DNA of 64,000 nucleotides from Tanypteryx hageni (GCA_028673005.1 CM054116.1:64357682-64421681); one strand, 5' to 3'. Shown: positions 12,360-24,430, numbered from the stretch's first letter. The notes: a model not told the origin generated them from the sequence alone. A program made the numbers and translations.

Positions 12360-12745
12360 AATACTCCCTCCTGCCGTCCCTCTCTCTGTCTCCCTCCCTC
12401 TGTATTTCTCTTCGTCTGTCTTTCTCCCTTCCTCTGTCTCTCTCCCTTCCTCTGTCTCTCCCTCCCTCTCTTTCCCTCCCTCCTTCTCTCTCTCTCTGCC
12501 TCTTTTATCCCACCGCCCCCCTCTCTCATTCTCTCTCTGCCTCTTTTATCCCACCTCCCCCCTCTCTCATTCTCTCCTGTCACAATCCATAGCTCTCCCT
12601 CTTTCTCCATCTCCTTTATCTCTTTCCTCCCATCCTTTTCTAATTCTATACCTCCCTTACTCTCTATGTACCTTCCATTCTATATTCCTTCCTTCTTATC
12701 TCCCTTCCCACATCCCCCTCTCTCTTACTCTACATCTATATAGTC
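12360..12745 (+). repeat. Long polypyrimidine (CT-rich) tract
   Basis: About 385 bases are almost entirely C and T on this strand, in irregular CTCCCTCC and TCTCTC units with small tandem repeats (for example a repeated CTGCCTCTTTTATCCCACC block). The open frames across it are compositional artefacts. Such tracts can form triplex structures. Confidence 0.85.
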
Positions 12746-13639
12746 GTTTAGATAAGCAAAAGAATCCAAACTAAATCCCAGTTCCATTAGGATTACGTAT
12801 TTTCACGAAAAATCCTATGATAATTTAAGGTAATCGATGCACTCGTATATATTACATGTATGCGGGTTGAGACAACAATTGATTCTTGAAGTTTAACAAT
12901 CACATGGCCGGCAAGGCAGCATGCCGTTTAAAAGCCGATATTTTCCCAAAATATGTAATTTAAATGTTTAATATGAGAGATTTCGAACGGTAGGCAGAAA
13001 AAGATAAGAAACTTCATTACTTTTCCTAAAACATAGTTTAAATTCGAAGATCGTATGTCAATTTTTTTTCTAAGTTTAATTTCCAAAAGAATAAAAGCCT
13101 GCACATTAAAAAGTCGATTTTTACGAGCTATCTTATGGGAAACGGAAATTGCCCCCCTGGAGTCGAACCCGGGTCTTTTTCATATTTTTTTTCTTCATTT
13201 AATTTTTATATCTGAATCAAACATTCCTGTGAAATTTCAACCTTCCATCTAACCAGGAAGTTTGTTAAAAACATGTTTAAAAGTGCCATTGATGATGTCA
13301 GCATTATACACAAACTCCATCTACAAAAAAAAACTCGGGACAAAATACTTTGGGATTGACACTTCGTGTAGAGGAGGTGTGGGGGCTTGGTGGGAAAGAC
13401 TCTCCTCCCTCACAGCCAATCATAGGCGGAGGGGAGGGAAGTGTTGCTAAGGGCAACCACGCTGTGTTGCTGCTATGTCCTCGGTAAACAAAATATTTTC
13501 AGTCTATGTTACATATGGTTACATAGTACACATCATGATAATTATTTATGTATTACCTTTCTATTCCCAACTTTTGAGGTAGATGGAGGTGTCTCCATTT
13601 TAAAAGCAAAGGGAATACGATCTAACAAAGGAATAATAG

Positions 13640-14060
13640 GCAAAACGTAATGCGAAAATTAAAGAAAAAGAAAGCGCAAGGAACAAAAAAGATTAACAAG
13701 AAAAACAGTGAAAACAACCAAGATTAACTACACTAACGACAGTAAATGATAACAAATAATGACAATGGTAATGATACAAATCAACAGTAACAAAAATTAG
13801 GAACGGCAATGAGAGCACGAGTGCGATAAGGTCAGCCAAGACTAAGTCTATCCAAGAATGGCACTTTGTATGGTCAGGAAGTATAGCCTGTCGGCTCGAG
13901 CATTCCCTTTCCGAAGATGGACTTGTCCAAACCAAAACTGAGCTACTGCGCATAGCCTGTGATGTCGTATTTCCCCTTACGGTTTCCCCTCCTTCCTTAC
14001 CTTCCTCTCTCACGCGTCTACGGTTGCCTTCACAAAACAGACAACGTGTAGTAGACCTAT
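13640..14060. repeat. Dispersed repeat, copy 1 (pair with 33300-33640)
   Basis: An A-rich stretch with ACAAATAATGA-type motifs is followed by a block ending in CTGCGCATAG. The same order occurs at 33300-33640 (AACAAATAATGA, then CTGCGCATGG after a CATTTCGAGAATGAA block). The copies are diverged but collinear. Class unknown. Confidence 0.45.
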
Positions 14061-14354
14061 GTAGTAGGTCTGCATAACTCCCAGGACTTTGTTGCATGCA
14101 AAAGGAACGTGTAAATAGGCACTTATGCACATGCTGGCAACATCACACCCGAGCCACCTCAAACATCAATCCCAAAGTAATTTCGTCCAGACTTGAGGCT
14201 TTTATTATAATAATTATTTCATCATTTTTTCTGAAAATATTGTTTGAAGAAAGTGATACACAGTCTTATTACAAACAACTTATTAATTTAAGTAATAATA
14301 ATGCATCACTTACAAAACTAAAATAACATGGCAACATACCATTCATCACTTCCG

Positions 14355-14597
14355 CTAGCACAATTCTTGCAAAAGTAATGGAAGTGTTAAAAAAATATAT
14401 ATTTTGCAATGCTCATAATGATTCCTTCTTTTCCAATTTTTACAGAAAGTAGAATATCTTCTTTTATTTGTAGCAGGAGCTTTTTCTGTCCTCTGTTGAA
14501 TACAAGCATATTTACTGGTGTTTTCTAATGTTTGCCATGGTAATTGTTGGTTGGTGGCTTTACACTTCAGATGGTCTTTGATTAATTCTAGAACCAA
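14355..14597 (-). pseudogene. Possible transposase zinc-binding tail remnant
   Basis: The minus-strand frame contains KRRYSTFCKNWKRRNHYEHC. With the next frame (FCKNCASGSDEW) this resembles the Cys-rich end of piggyBac-like proteins. The match is short and the first cysteine of the pair is absent, so this call is weak. It could be chance. Confidence 0.2.
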
Positions 14598-15164
14598 TTA
14601 TTTGGTAAATGTTTTACTGTTCACAACCGATGAATTTTTGAAATTTGTGCAATATATTATAGATGTGTTAATTCCTATTATTCTTAGCATATCATAAAAG
14701 AAGACCATGGGCCATCTTTAATACTAATTACTGAATGTATTTTAGTCAGATTATGGCATAGGTAAATTTCCATTTGGGAAATGCATGGAAATCAGTGCAG
14801 GACTTTATTAAAATACATGGTCAAATTTGTTAGAAATATGATACGAACCCAGGACTTGGGAAAGTTCTATTTCCAACAGAATAAAGTTTATTTTTTGTAG
14901 AAAATTCAAATCCATGCCAACTTAGCATGAAATTTTGCTTTTAATCAGAAAAAAGTATTTTTCAGGTTTTCAACAATGAGTAATCTAAGCTACCATGACA
15001 ACTGCCATTGTCGCAGCATTTGTGAGTCCAATACTTTTATATGGGGAATAGTTTAACATTGTGTATACTTACCTTGTGCATATATTTTCCATTTGTCGTT
15101 GGTTCCTTTTTAAATAGCAATATGTAAGATTTCAAATATATCACACTGAGAGAGATAGCTACAT

Positions 15165-15345
15165 TTTTGAGGGGAGAGTGAGACGGAGAGAGTGAGAGAG
15201 ATAAAGAGAGAGAGGGATGAAAAAGGGAGGGTTTAAAAGAAAGAGGGAGGGAGAGTGGGATGAAAAGGGGAGAATGGTAGGAAGGAAGAGAGAGAGGGAG
15301 TGAGGAAGAGAAAGAGGCAGGGAGAATGGGAGGGAATAGGAGAGG
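15165..15345 (+). repeat. Purine-rich (GA) tract
   Basis: About 180 bases of AG-rich sequence (GAGAGAG, GGGAGG units), the mirror image in composition of the CT tract at 12360. The minus-strand frame over it is compositional. Confidence 0.8.
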
Positions 15346-16087
15346 CAAGTGGCTGAATCCTTTAGTTGTGGTTACAAAATACACCTTCTCATCATGGGAA
15401 AGGTCTTGGAAGTTTTGGCTAGGTCTTTCTTGGTCCTCAAAATCCACAATATTAATAAAAATACATTAAACAAGAGAGGGAAGAGTTACAGAGCAAATTA
15501 CATAAGCGCTTTTTTCTTGTTTTAGGATTATGACAAAATCATAAGATTACATATTTGGTTAAGATCAACAGCCTCATAATATAGCCTATAAAGTTCCATT
15601 ATATCAATGCATATGTTATAATATGTTTCCCATTTAAAAGCAGTGGACTCGTAACCATAGCAGTTAATATTTCACATTGTTAAAAACCATAAAGTTTTCA
15701 CTCTTTTTTGGATTAAAAGCAGTTTTTTGCTCTCACTTGATGAATTTGGATTGTTTCAAAAACTATAAAACTGTCTTTCAACTAGAGAACTATTTATGTC
15801 CCAACCGCATATCATAATTTTAACTAATTTTTAAAATGCAAATTTATAATGTCCCGCACCTTGCTTTTCTTATGTAGGTAGATATAAAATAAAGGTGTCA
15901 AGAAAAGATGCCAAATACTCTCCACCAGATGATACTAGATTCACCAAATTTAGACCATGTCTAGTCTTCATATAGACTGCCCTATCCTGAAAATTTGGCT
16001 TCTCTAAGTTGCAGGTTCCAGATATATTGCCCAAACAGACAGATGGGCAGACAAACCAAATACATAAGGGAGTTTTTTTGGCATTGT
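15346..16087. other. Spacer with a dispersed-repeat end
   Basis: 15470-15520 (AACAAGAGAGGGAAGAG, then GAGCAAATTACATAAGCG) matches 45350-45400 (AACAAGCGAGGGAAGAA, then GAGCAAATTGCATAAGGTG). This is part of the same repeat family seen at 45055-45400. Nothing else was recognised. Confidence 0.45.
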
Positions 16088-16500
16088 TCTAACAACCAGG
16101 TGAACGTCAAGACAGCAACAGTAGCGCTGTCAATGGTGAGAAAGTGGTGACAAATTGTATGACTGCGGGGCATGGTCGGTGGCGCCGTAAAAGGCATTAA
16201 AGCAAGGAAACGATGAACTACAATGTCGTATGTAAATATTCTACTGCACTTTCGTTCACTTGCGATCACTCTGCATTCTTGCAGAAACCTCATGCTAGCT
16301 TCTTTTCCTACTGGCAGTTCGTGATACTTAAGGGAAGACATCAACCCAAAGGGAGGAACATAGTGAATGTGGAAAGGAAATGTACCAACTTACCAAACCA
16401 ATCCAACACGGTTGTTATGCCTCACTAGTACCATTTCTCGCCACTTTGTAGCCATCAACAGTGCTACTGTCGCTGTCTTGACCTTTACCTGGTTCTTAGA
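16088..16500. mobile_element. Fold-back element with ~65-bp inverted repeats
   Basis: The left arm 16088-16151 (ACCAGGTGAACGTCAAGACA onward) is the reverse complement of 16434-16500 with roughly 85-90 percent agreement. The core of about 280 bases is unique and has no transposase. It is probably a MITE. Target duplications were not resolved. Confidence 0.7.
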
Positions 16501-17399
16501 ACAGAACTGATTTTACAAGCACTAAAAAGTAGATGGCTGGATATAACTGGTTTATCTCAATTTATTAATTCTTAAAGATAACAAGTAGTTCTGGAAAGAA
16601 CTAATCCACATACTTTCCTTTCAGTACAATTTTAATATATAAATACAGTAAATCCTCTATTTAATGGACTAATAGGGGAGAAGGGTCGTCCTTTAAAGCC
16701 GAATGTCCGTTAAATGGCGAATGGGATTTTTCGATTCCAAAAACACACAAAAACAAACCTCCTTTACTGATGGTAATGATAATTAATGTATAAAATACCG
16801 CATTTGCATGAATATACAATACAAAATTGAATTTAAAACAACCACATCACTTTTTAGTTCTAGAGAACTTTTTTTCGATATTTTAAGAAAATATGTCGAT
16901 GCTGAAATATCGCGAATTTCGTATGATATGATTATATCTGAATTGATTCACTGACTTTGCCATAAAATAACCTATTTCTTTTAATTTATTCGTTGCAAAA
17001 CACTGGAATTTAATAAATATTTTTGAGAACTTCGATGGCACTCTTAAAAAAAAACTATGGACTTCATAAGCATCAGAAGCCTTGATCGCTGGCTGGCATT
17101 CAATACCATCCGCGAGCCATTGTACAGATCATATCATGTATATAATGGATTATTATTATAATTGGTATAACAGGATAATTTATATCCTCTAGAGCAGTGT
17201 TTCTCAACCAGTGCTCCGCAAGCATGAGACAGGTGCTCCGCAAGCCTTTTAAAAAATTAAAGTGAAAAGTCCAATTATTGGATATATAATACATATTAAA
17301 TTGTTTATTAGAACGAAGTGTAAAAACTTTTGTTTATCACGTTACGACAATCGCAACACTGCTTTGATTATAAAATCTACTTGTTCTGCCTTTTCTTTC
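16501..17399. other. Spacer with DNA-transposon end fragments
   Basis: At 16646 a TA dinucleotide is followed by CAGTAAATCCTCTATTTAAT, which looks like a pogo/Tigger-type terminus. At 17195, CAGTGTTTCTCAACC looks like a hAT-type terminus, followed by a short GTGCTCCGCAAGC direct repeat. Neither has a visible partner end. Confidence 0.35.
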
Positions 17400-17660
17400 C
17401 GATTATGTACTACCTCGTTTTCTTACCCATCCCCCAACCTCTTCCAACTTTCTGCCTCCCCTTTCCTACTCTCCAATACCCTCCCTTCCCCATCTTACTT
17501 TGTTTACTTAGAAGCATATTCACTCCCTTTATTCCTCTCTCCAATTCACAGACCTTCTCCTTCCACGTTGTATACATAAAAGAACATTTTATTGCCCGCC
17601 AACCATTCCATTCACCATTCCACCTCCCCTCTCCTACTCACCGATTCCCTTCCTCCCCCT
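17400..17660 (+). repeat. Pyrimidine-rich tract
   Basis: About 260 bases strongly biased to C and T, with CCTCCC and TTCC units, similar to 12360-12745. The two overlapping open frames here are compositional. Confidence 0.7.
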
Positions 17661-18095
17661 CGGTGTAACATTTGCTTTAGATTCTATATACTTACTTGCA
17701 TCTGATGATGCCAGGCCTCTGTTGTTGACTGCGGACTCTTCCACTGCCTCCCTCCACTCGCCTTCCAAAATCGACTCGGGGACATAGTTACATCTCACGG
17801 ACTATGGTTTAATTACGTTATGCCCACAATCCACGAAACAAGCCCGGCACTGTATGTGGGCGCCCATTTGCCCTGTGTTCCATCGTAGTTGTTTGTATAT
17901 CAGTTTTTTCATTTACCATTGTGTAATATTTAAATGCGTTGGTGAGTAGTTGTGAAACGTGTATTCTACATATTTTGGCGGTGCGTTAATAAAATGAAGT
18001 TTAAATTTAATATATTTCTATTTATTCTAATAAAATTATGTCTGCTTGGTACCCATAAGATAAAATGAGTTAACAGACCAGGTTGACTTTTTTTT
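17661..18095. other. Spacer, no gene recognised
   Basis: No coding or repeat signal was recognised. Confidence 0.4.
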
Positions 18096-18345
18096 ATGAA
18101 AAATTCTGGAGTGAGTGTAACAAATGTTGATGAAGCGATTCCATCTACATCCATGAGAGACAATGCCGGTAATAGATCATGTAACTCACCTTCACAGTCA
18201 GATCGGAAAAAGCAGGAAGTGGTAGTACATCGAAAGTATGGTCCTGATTACATTATTATCTATCTATTGTTCTTCAAAACAATTTATCTCACGCATGAAA
18301 TTGTAAAGTATCTGGATGAAACCTCTTATCCTGCATCCCGATAAT
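18096..18345 (+). pseudogene. Possible N-terminal fragment of a ZBED5/FAM200-like hAT protein
   Basis: A frame with VDEAIPSTSMRDNAGN, then KKQEVVVHRKYGPDYI, recalls the start of ZBED5/SCAND3-type domesticated or active hAT proteins, where a low-complexity Ser-rich leader precedes R-K-Y-x-x-x-Y-I. The similarity stops after about 50 residues. It may be a relic or an exon. Uncertain. Confidence 0.25.
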
Positions 18346-18699
18346 CTGGCAGAACCTTAAACCTGGCTATATTTATAGCTCATGCTGTAGATACCAATTT
18401 GAAATTAACCCATTGATTACTTTTCTGACCTGCAACTTCAGTTACTGTTACTGTTTCCTCATTGGTTTAGTATGTTGTGTTTCCGTATACATATGTTCAC
18501 TGTATTTTGTAGTAAATCTAACATACTCCTACAAGGAAAGGTATACGAATGTCTGCTCCTGATTTTTATGAAATTTTGGTGATTGGTAGGCTTCATGGAT
18601 TAATGAACAAAGATGCAAAAATTTCTGCAGAAATAGATAATCATGGCAAAAAGCTTAATTTAGCTGAGAATTGTGGAGCTCATCTTATGGCTGAAATTT

Positions 18700-18848
18700 T
18701 TCAAGAACAAGCACTTAAAAAATACTAGTCTGAGGTATCTCTAATTTATGGCTCTTTTGCAGCCAAAATACACATCTGGTTTTTTATAACCTTGTTGTGG
18801 CTATTGGAGATACATAAGACAAGTATTTTTTAAGTGCTTGTTCTTGAA
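18700..18848. repeat. Inverted repeat with 42-bp arms
   Basis: 18700-18741 (TTCAAGAACAAGCACTTAAA onward) is the reverse complement of 18807-18848 with four to five mismatches. The spacer is 65 bases. An open stretch (18551-18727, 58 residues) ends inside the left arm. Probably a small fold-back element or a local inverted duplication. Confidence 0.75.
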
Positions 18849-19000
18849 TGGCAAAAAATGCCCATTGAATTACCTGTTAATGCTGTGTATTTAGGTGGAC
18901 CAAATAACAAAATGCTAAGACATAAATCTCTGTCTACTCTGATGGTGGAGAAACTGTTGAGAATTTTTGCTTATTTTTCCCAAATTGGGTGCATCCCTTC

Positions 19001-19293
19001 TATTCTTCTGCCCTCTCCCCCTCTCTCCTTCTCTGGAAAATAGACTTCCTAGTATCAGTCTTGCCCTAATAAAGATCATCATCTATCTATCTGGATCTAT
19101 AATGGAAATCACTTGTTGGGAATGATCGCTTAAATAAGAAGATATCCAATTTATGACTGAGGGAGAGGGGGAGAGATAGACAGAGAAGGAGAGAGAGGGG
19201 GTGATAGATAGATGATGATCTTTATTAGGGCAAGACTGATACTAGAAAGTCTATTTTCCAGAGAAGGAGAGAGTGGGAGAGGGCAGGAAAATA
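19001..19293. repeat. Inverted ~90-bp repeat with (TATC)n ends
   Basis: 19001-19091 and 19203-19293 are reverse complements with only a few mismatches. Each arm carries CTAATAAAGATCATCATC followed by TATC units pointing inward, like the 3' tail of a LINE or SINE. The arrangement reads as two tails facing each other around a 110-base spacer rich in AG. Confidence 0.8.
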
Positions 19294-19333
19294 GAAGGGA
19301 ATACTCAAACACAAACACACAATCAAAGTAAAA

Positions 19334-19629
19334 GTGATCTGTGCAGCAAACTCAGACACGGTACTTATTCCAGGAATCCCACTCATTCCATCAGACACAA
19401 ATTTACCATTCAGTTTCAAACGAAAACAATTTCCCATACAATTGGCTTTTTCAGTAAGTCACTAGGCCAAACATTTGATAAAATATACCTTTACCTACCT
19501 AAGCCTGTTTTTAGTCATGGACAATTATATGTTGCTCTATCTAGAGTCAAATCGTTTGATTCACTTAGTGTGGAATCGGAAAAAAACCCAGAAATTGACA
19601 ATTCTGTCTTTCGAGAAATCTTTGATTAA
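19334..19629 (+). pseudogene. Helitron helicase C-terminal fragment
   Basis: One frame reads VLIPGIPLIPSD, then FSFKRKQFPIQLAF (about 19361-19452). The next frame continues SLGQTFDKIYLYLPKPVFSH, then GQLYVALSRVKSFDSL to a stop at 19627-19629. Together these are the last conserved blocks of the Pif1-like helicase in Helitron RepHel proteins. The frame shifts near 19455, inside the SQGQTF motif region. The rest of RepHel is missing, so this is a relic. The true Helitron 3' end (hairpin plus CTRR) was not identified. Confidence 0.8.
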
Positions 19630-20265
19630 AAAATATAAATGTGTGAATTAACAACCTTTAAGATCTGTTATTAATATATCTGAGACACAAATCGCTGATC
19701 AAGGCAAAGCGAGCAGATGGGGAGAGGGTGGGGGAGATGTTGTAACCCGAAGGCCTCAGGAAGGCAAAACCTTCCTTGTTTTCTATACTATAATTTATAT
19801 TAATTTACTTTGTTGTATTCCAACACTTATTTATTTCAAAAAGAAATTAACTTGGGTGGTTGTGGGCTCCTTTAATGCTTGCATACAGGGCAGCCGTGGT
19901 CTGTGTGCCATTGTAGTTAAGCTGCTGATTATAAGTATTTACCAAGCTAAGGACCTAAAATCCAGAAAATCCCCAAATCTGGCAAACTTCTGGTCCTCTG
20001 CTTGCTTGATAAGTATCCTGTACTGTATTTTGCTTCCAAAACATGTATTATAGAAGGTACTAATGATTGATATTGGAAAGATTTTCGTCAAATATCTACT
20101 AGAGTTTATAACAAAGGTGAGATATGTTAGAGCATTTAAACAGGCTAATGGGGATGGTGGGTAATGAGACATTAATGCATCTATTTTTAAAATCTATTTT
20201 TCTTGTAAGCTTCTTGTAGTTATCATGTTTTAAAAACGAAATCAGTGGCAAAAGTATGTGGAATT
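19630..20265. other. Spacer after the Helitron relic
   Basis: No gene was recognised. It may include the Helitron 3' end, but no clear terminal hairpin with CTRR was found. Confidence 0.4.
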
Positions 20266-20862
20266 ACTTTCTCCATATATGTAGTGTAGGGGAAAGTATT
20301 GTTTTCATGAAAAAATCTGATGTCCACCACATGACTTTCTCCATACCTGTAATATTTCTAAAAATTCCGAATAGGTTACATAATAATAAATATTTTAAGA
20401 AACTGCCAGAAAATTTTTGACTTTACAAAGAACAAAAATAAACTCAAACCATAGCCTTGAAATATTGGATATAGCCACAAAGCTCCAACAATTAAGAAAA
20501 GAAAAAGGAGCGTTACTAGTTTTAAGACGTAACTAAGCATCAATTGTTAACAATAGTCGTCAGTAGGTGGCATGGTGGTGACAGCTAAAAATATAAGATA
20601 TCTCTTAAACAATGCATTATATGGAAAAATGTATCAAACAAAGAAATTTCCTACAACTTTTATTTCAATACATTTTTACATTTATCAAATACTAAAGCAA
20701 ATATTTCAAAATAACAGATAAGTGACAAGAGTAAACACCCACTTCCGGTTGACCGATTTTTACCAAAAATTAATCAGTTCTTGTGACTTTCATAAAAATG
20801 TCAAATATAAAATTTTGCATACAGATATGGAGAAAGTCATGTGGTGGCCACATCAGATTTTT
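20266..20862 (-). mobile_element. MITE family, copy B (inverted relative to copy A)
   Basis: This copy starts ACTTTCTCCATATATG, and its sequence from about 20315 is the reverse complement of copy A at 3651-4275. It ends ATGGAGAAAGTCATGTGG, then TGGCCACATCAGATTTTT. Its left end duplicates the terminal ACTTTCTCC motif (20266 and again near 20332), suggesting a rearranged or compound terminus. Non-coding. Confidence 0.7.
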
Positions 20863-23800
20863 ACTTTAGCTTTTTTCTTCAGATAACTATGTGTAGGCAT
20901 GCAATACTAATGTTATACATTATTTTTAAATGAAGTTGTTGTGCTAACTTACTGTGAGAGATACAAATGTTATTCACAGGTTTTATCAAAGATAATATTT
21001 TTAGACAAAAAATGCCTATTTCCTAAAAGAATTAGTATCGAAATATACGATATCGTTGAATATTCATTGAACTACTGGATCATACAGCAAACTTTTACCT
21101 CAACACATTTCCTCCCTCTTAATGGAATGTTTAAAAAAAATTAATAAATAGAAGTGTAGTCACATTCTATGGCATATAATTCTGCAACCAAAACTTTCTT
21201 TTAATATATTATTTCCTTTATGTATAGTTAATACTTAATTCCTTAAAGAAATAAAATAATCATAATCTATTTTTTAAATTATAGGCACTTGGAAGTTCAG
21301 TTTACCGGAAATTATAGTGGAATTAGCAAAAGCACATTACTCTTCATCTGAGGAAAGCATTGTAAGACTATGTTTGGTAAATTCAATATATCATGAAGGA
21401 ATCTTTAGTGACATGATTATTGGTGTAGTGATGTTAATGTGTGTCACCATACTTTGGAATTTGTCAATGAAAGTGCAACATTCATAAAATCAACATTGTC
21501 TTCTTTTAAAGGTAATTTAAATAAATCCCTCTCTTTTATTACTTTCCCATCCTTGAATATTGCTCCATAAAAATAAATACAAAGTCTTTAATCAATTATT
21601 GAAATTATTAATTGGTTAGAAGTTTAGATGGATAATTTTGAAATAGGCAATTTTTTCATGAGCGTTGATATGCTTACCACTGTGGTGCTTCTATAGGAAC
21701 TTAGCAAGAATGGCATGTTAATCAACCAAACAGTGCTTGGTCAGTCATGCAAAACTACTTATGTGTTGTGTTTTTACATTGATGCAGTGATGTGTTCAGC
21801 TAAAATATAACTCTTGTGAAAATACATAATAACTCTAGCTAGAATGAATGTTTTCAAATGTTTGTGAATGTATTTATTCTTGAATGAAAGTTATGAATGT
21901 TTGGAGGTTACTATTTATGTATCAGTTGCTATTTATTATTCTAAATGTAAAATTGAATTGTTTTAAACAATACTGAATTTTTGTTTAAAAAACTGTATGA
22001 TTGTGATGTTAAAAGTTGCAAATATTCATTATGTGGCTCTCTCAGGTAATTAATTTATTGTTTATAGTATAATTTATGATTTGCTTATACATGCAGTTGT
22101 TTTATGTTAGCAAAATTATAAAAGTGAGAGTTGTCTTCTATCCTGTGATGCATTTGCATATTTTAAGGTGTTTGGGAGGAATCTTAAATTTTCTGAATCC
22201 ACATTATTTAGAAATATTCTGAAAAACTATTGCTTTATTAAATGGGCACACAATGCTACCTCTCTTTGTCCAGTACCTGCTTATCTCACTATCGTGGTAT
22301 TGTTTCATTATTTACATAAGTATTGGTATTATAAAAGATGATGTGCATGTCATGATTTAATTGAATGTGATAAGTTTTCTTAACTTTTAGTTACAATTGT
22401 TATCACAAAAATGGATTTTTTTCGTTATTGAATTCTGTGTTAAGGATTTATTTGATTATTTTAGCTGACAATAAAATATTTTTTTGTTATTTTATAAATT
22501 TTCATGGTATCACTATGTTTTTATTAATAGTTATTCTCTATTTTCTTTTGACAGTTTTGTAAATATTTTACTATATCTTGGTACATTTCAGGATGCCATG
22601 AAATAAAGTATAATTTTTTTCTTTAGTGCTTTGTCATATTAAAAACTGTTCTCTCTTGATTTTTTAGTATTATATAGCCTCTGGCAGCTTCCTGGCATAC
22701 TAGTCTTTTATAATAATGCTTGTAGCATATTTTTAGTTTGGTTGTGGTGAAAAGTTATTATTTTACAGTTTTACAAATTCTTGAGTTTTAGTAAGTATTA
22801 AATAATGAGTTTTTTTGTGTTAGTAATTTTTAATTTCTTTTTTATTTTTAGACCTAGAAATAGTGGCAGGAAAATAAAAATGCTGAAGCATCGAATATAT
22901 TGTAAATGTGTGGTAATCTCATAATTTATCTACAAAAAACTCATTTGAAATTGTGCAATATATATAATATATAATACTCAAACTGTGGTAATCTATTTCT
23001 ATGAATTTGTAAATGTCTTGTAAATAAAATATAAGAACAAGGTATTTAATACTTTTTGTTGTTGTTATTTTTATTTCTTGAAAAATACAGCATTGTTAGT
23101 CAAATGTACACATTCCATTTAAAAGATTGCCTAGAGCTATGTTAATTATTTTTGGAGATTTATTTACAATTTTGGAAAAAGCTCAATAAAATGATTAAGT
23201 TGTTTGAGGGTTTTTAAATTTCTGTAATAGAGTCATTAATTAAAATTCATTGATAAATTACAAAGTTATATTTATTATTTTATTATTTATTTTAGCCTAA
23301 GAAGAGTATTAATAATATATTTAGTGGCAACTCCTGTACAAAGTTTGCCATTTCAGTTAAGTATAAAAATAACATCCATAATGATTACAAATGTAACCTT
23401 TGTATTTTTATTAAGGAATTCTACATCTTGGTATGCACTCAATGTCCCTGTAATATACCTTCCTTTTAACTTTCCAAAATCCCATTTCTTTTCCTTGCCT
23501 ATTTCCTAGATCCTGCCATTGATGACATTCCTCAACAGCCAATTGCATCTCAAATGTTTATTTTGTCTCAGAATAATTATTCTAATGAACCTCTTTTCTT
23601 ATTAATCTGCATTTATTGCCTTATCAGTAGTTTTCTACTCAGTCCAACTAACTTTCTCTACTTTATATCAAATCAACATTTCAAAACCTGCTTATCTGCT
23701 TGCATCTTTTTTCCTCATAGTCCATGTATTGCACCTCAATTAAAATTTTTTACTGTTCTTTAAGTATCCTTGAGAGGATATAACCATCATACAGGAGGAA

Positions 23801-24208
23801 ACTCTGTTTGCCTCATGACTAATGTTAGCATGGAGTGTTATGTAAACAGGAGTAATTTTATTTGTAGGATGCTTGCCATTAAAGTTTTGTTCAAATTTTT
23901 GTGCAGGTGATTTTAATATATTGTGCTTTCTTAACATATATTGCAAGGAATATTGAGTGTTATATTTTTATTTGCATGCCTTTTAATTTTTTGGTTTGTC
24001 TCTCACATGATACAAATAATTATTAAATCTTTGTTTATTCCAATGTTGATGGCAGCGTACACATTTTTCTATATTTGTATGAACCTATAAAAAATTAGGG
24101 TGAATCATAATTTTTAACAAGAATGCTATTTTTGCAAAATTTTATTTACAAAAATTATTCATGAAATTGTAAAAATTGAAATGTACATTGCTATGGTGGC
24201 AATTGTTA
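20863..24208. other. AT-rich spacer with weak exon-like stretches
   Basis: Two weak plus-strand candidates exist: an open stretch after an acceptor at 21285, and an acceptor at about 22852 followed by an AATAAA near 23025, which could be a 3' UTR exon. AATAAA on the minus strand at 24141-24146 may serve the minus-strand gene that ends at 24209. Otherwise nothing was recognised. Confidence 0.4.
21285..21487 (+). CDS. Candidate exon, unidentified
   Basis: After an acceptor-like AAATTATAG (AG at 21283-21284) the frame TWKFSLPEIIVELAKAHYSS continues open for 66 codons to TAA at 21485-21487. No family was recognised. The last third is hydrophobic. In AT-rich sequence an open stretch of this length can occur by chance. 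Confidence 0.18.
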
Positions 24209-24430
24209 TTATCGATGGTGAAAGAAAAACAGAATTCTTTTTCTAAAACCTATAGAAATTTTCACTTGTTTCCTTTTCTTAGCCCTGTGTTTAAGGATTG
24301 GAAAGACATTTTTTCTTAAACTTGTCCCACTTAGTGATATCAACATCTCATCTGCACAGATTATTTCCAGAACTTCTGATATAAGGTTTTGTGCTTCATG
24401 CTGTAGTATCTTCGCTTTTATTTCTTCCAT
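24209..24430 (-). CDS. Unknown minus-strand gene, exon 5 (terminal)
   Basis: Acceptor GGTATTTCAG (24440-24431), then phase 0 MEEIKAKILQHEAQN, ISEVLEIICADEML and a Lys/Arg-rich tail (KHRAKKRKQ) to the stop at 24211-24209. A minus-strand AATAAA lies 65 bases downstream at 24146-24141. The link across the 10.3-kb intron rests on phase and coiled-coil continuity; further exons in between are possible. Confidence 0.5.
   Translation of the reverse strand: MEEIKAKILQHEAQNLISEVLEIICADEMLISLSGTSLRKNVFPILKHRAKKRKQVKISIGFRKRILFFFHHR

Larger units (their letters stand above)
12746..15164. other. Mixed spacer with old repeats
   Basis: No gene was recognised. tRNA B-box-like remnants in minus orientation (GGTTCGACTCC, near 13158-13170; a weaker one near 14841-14850) suggest SINE fossils. 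13370-13450 is GC-rich. 13640-14060 is a repeat shared with 33300-33640. Confidence 0.45.

Noticed and set aside
12323..12743. Open frames of 95-136 codons on both strands
   Set aside because: They are produced by the low-complexity CT tract; both strands are open at once and no family motif is present.
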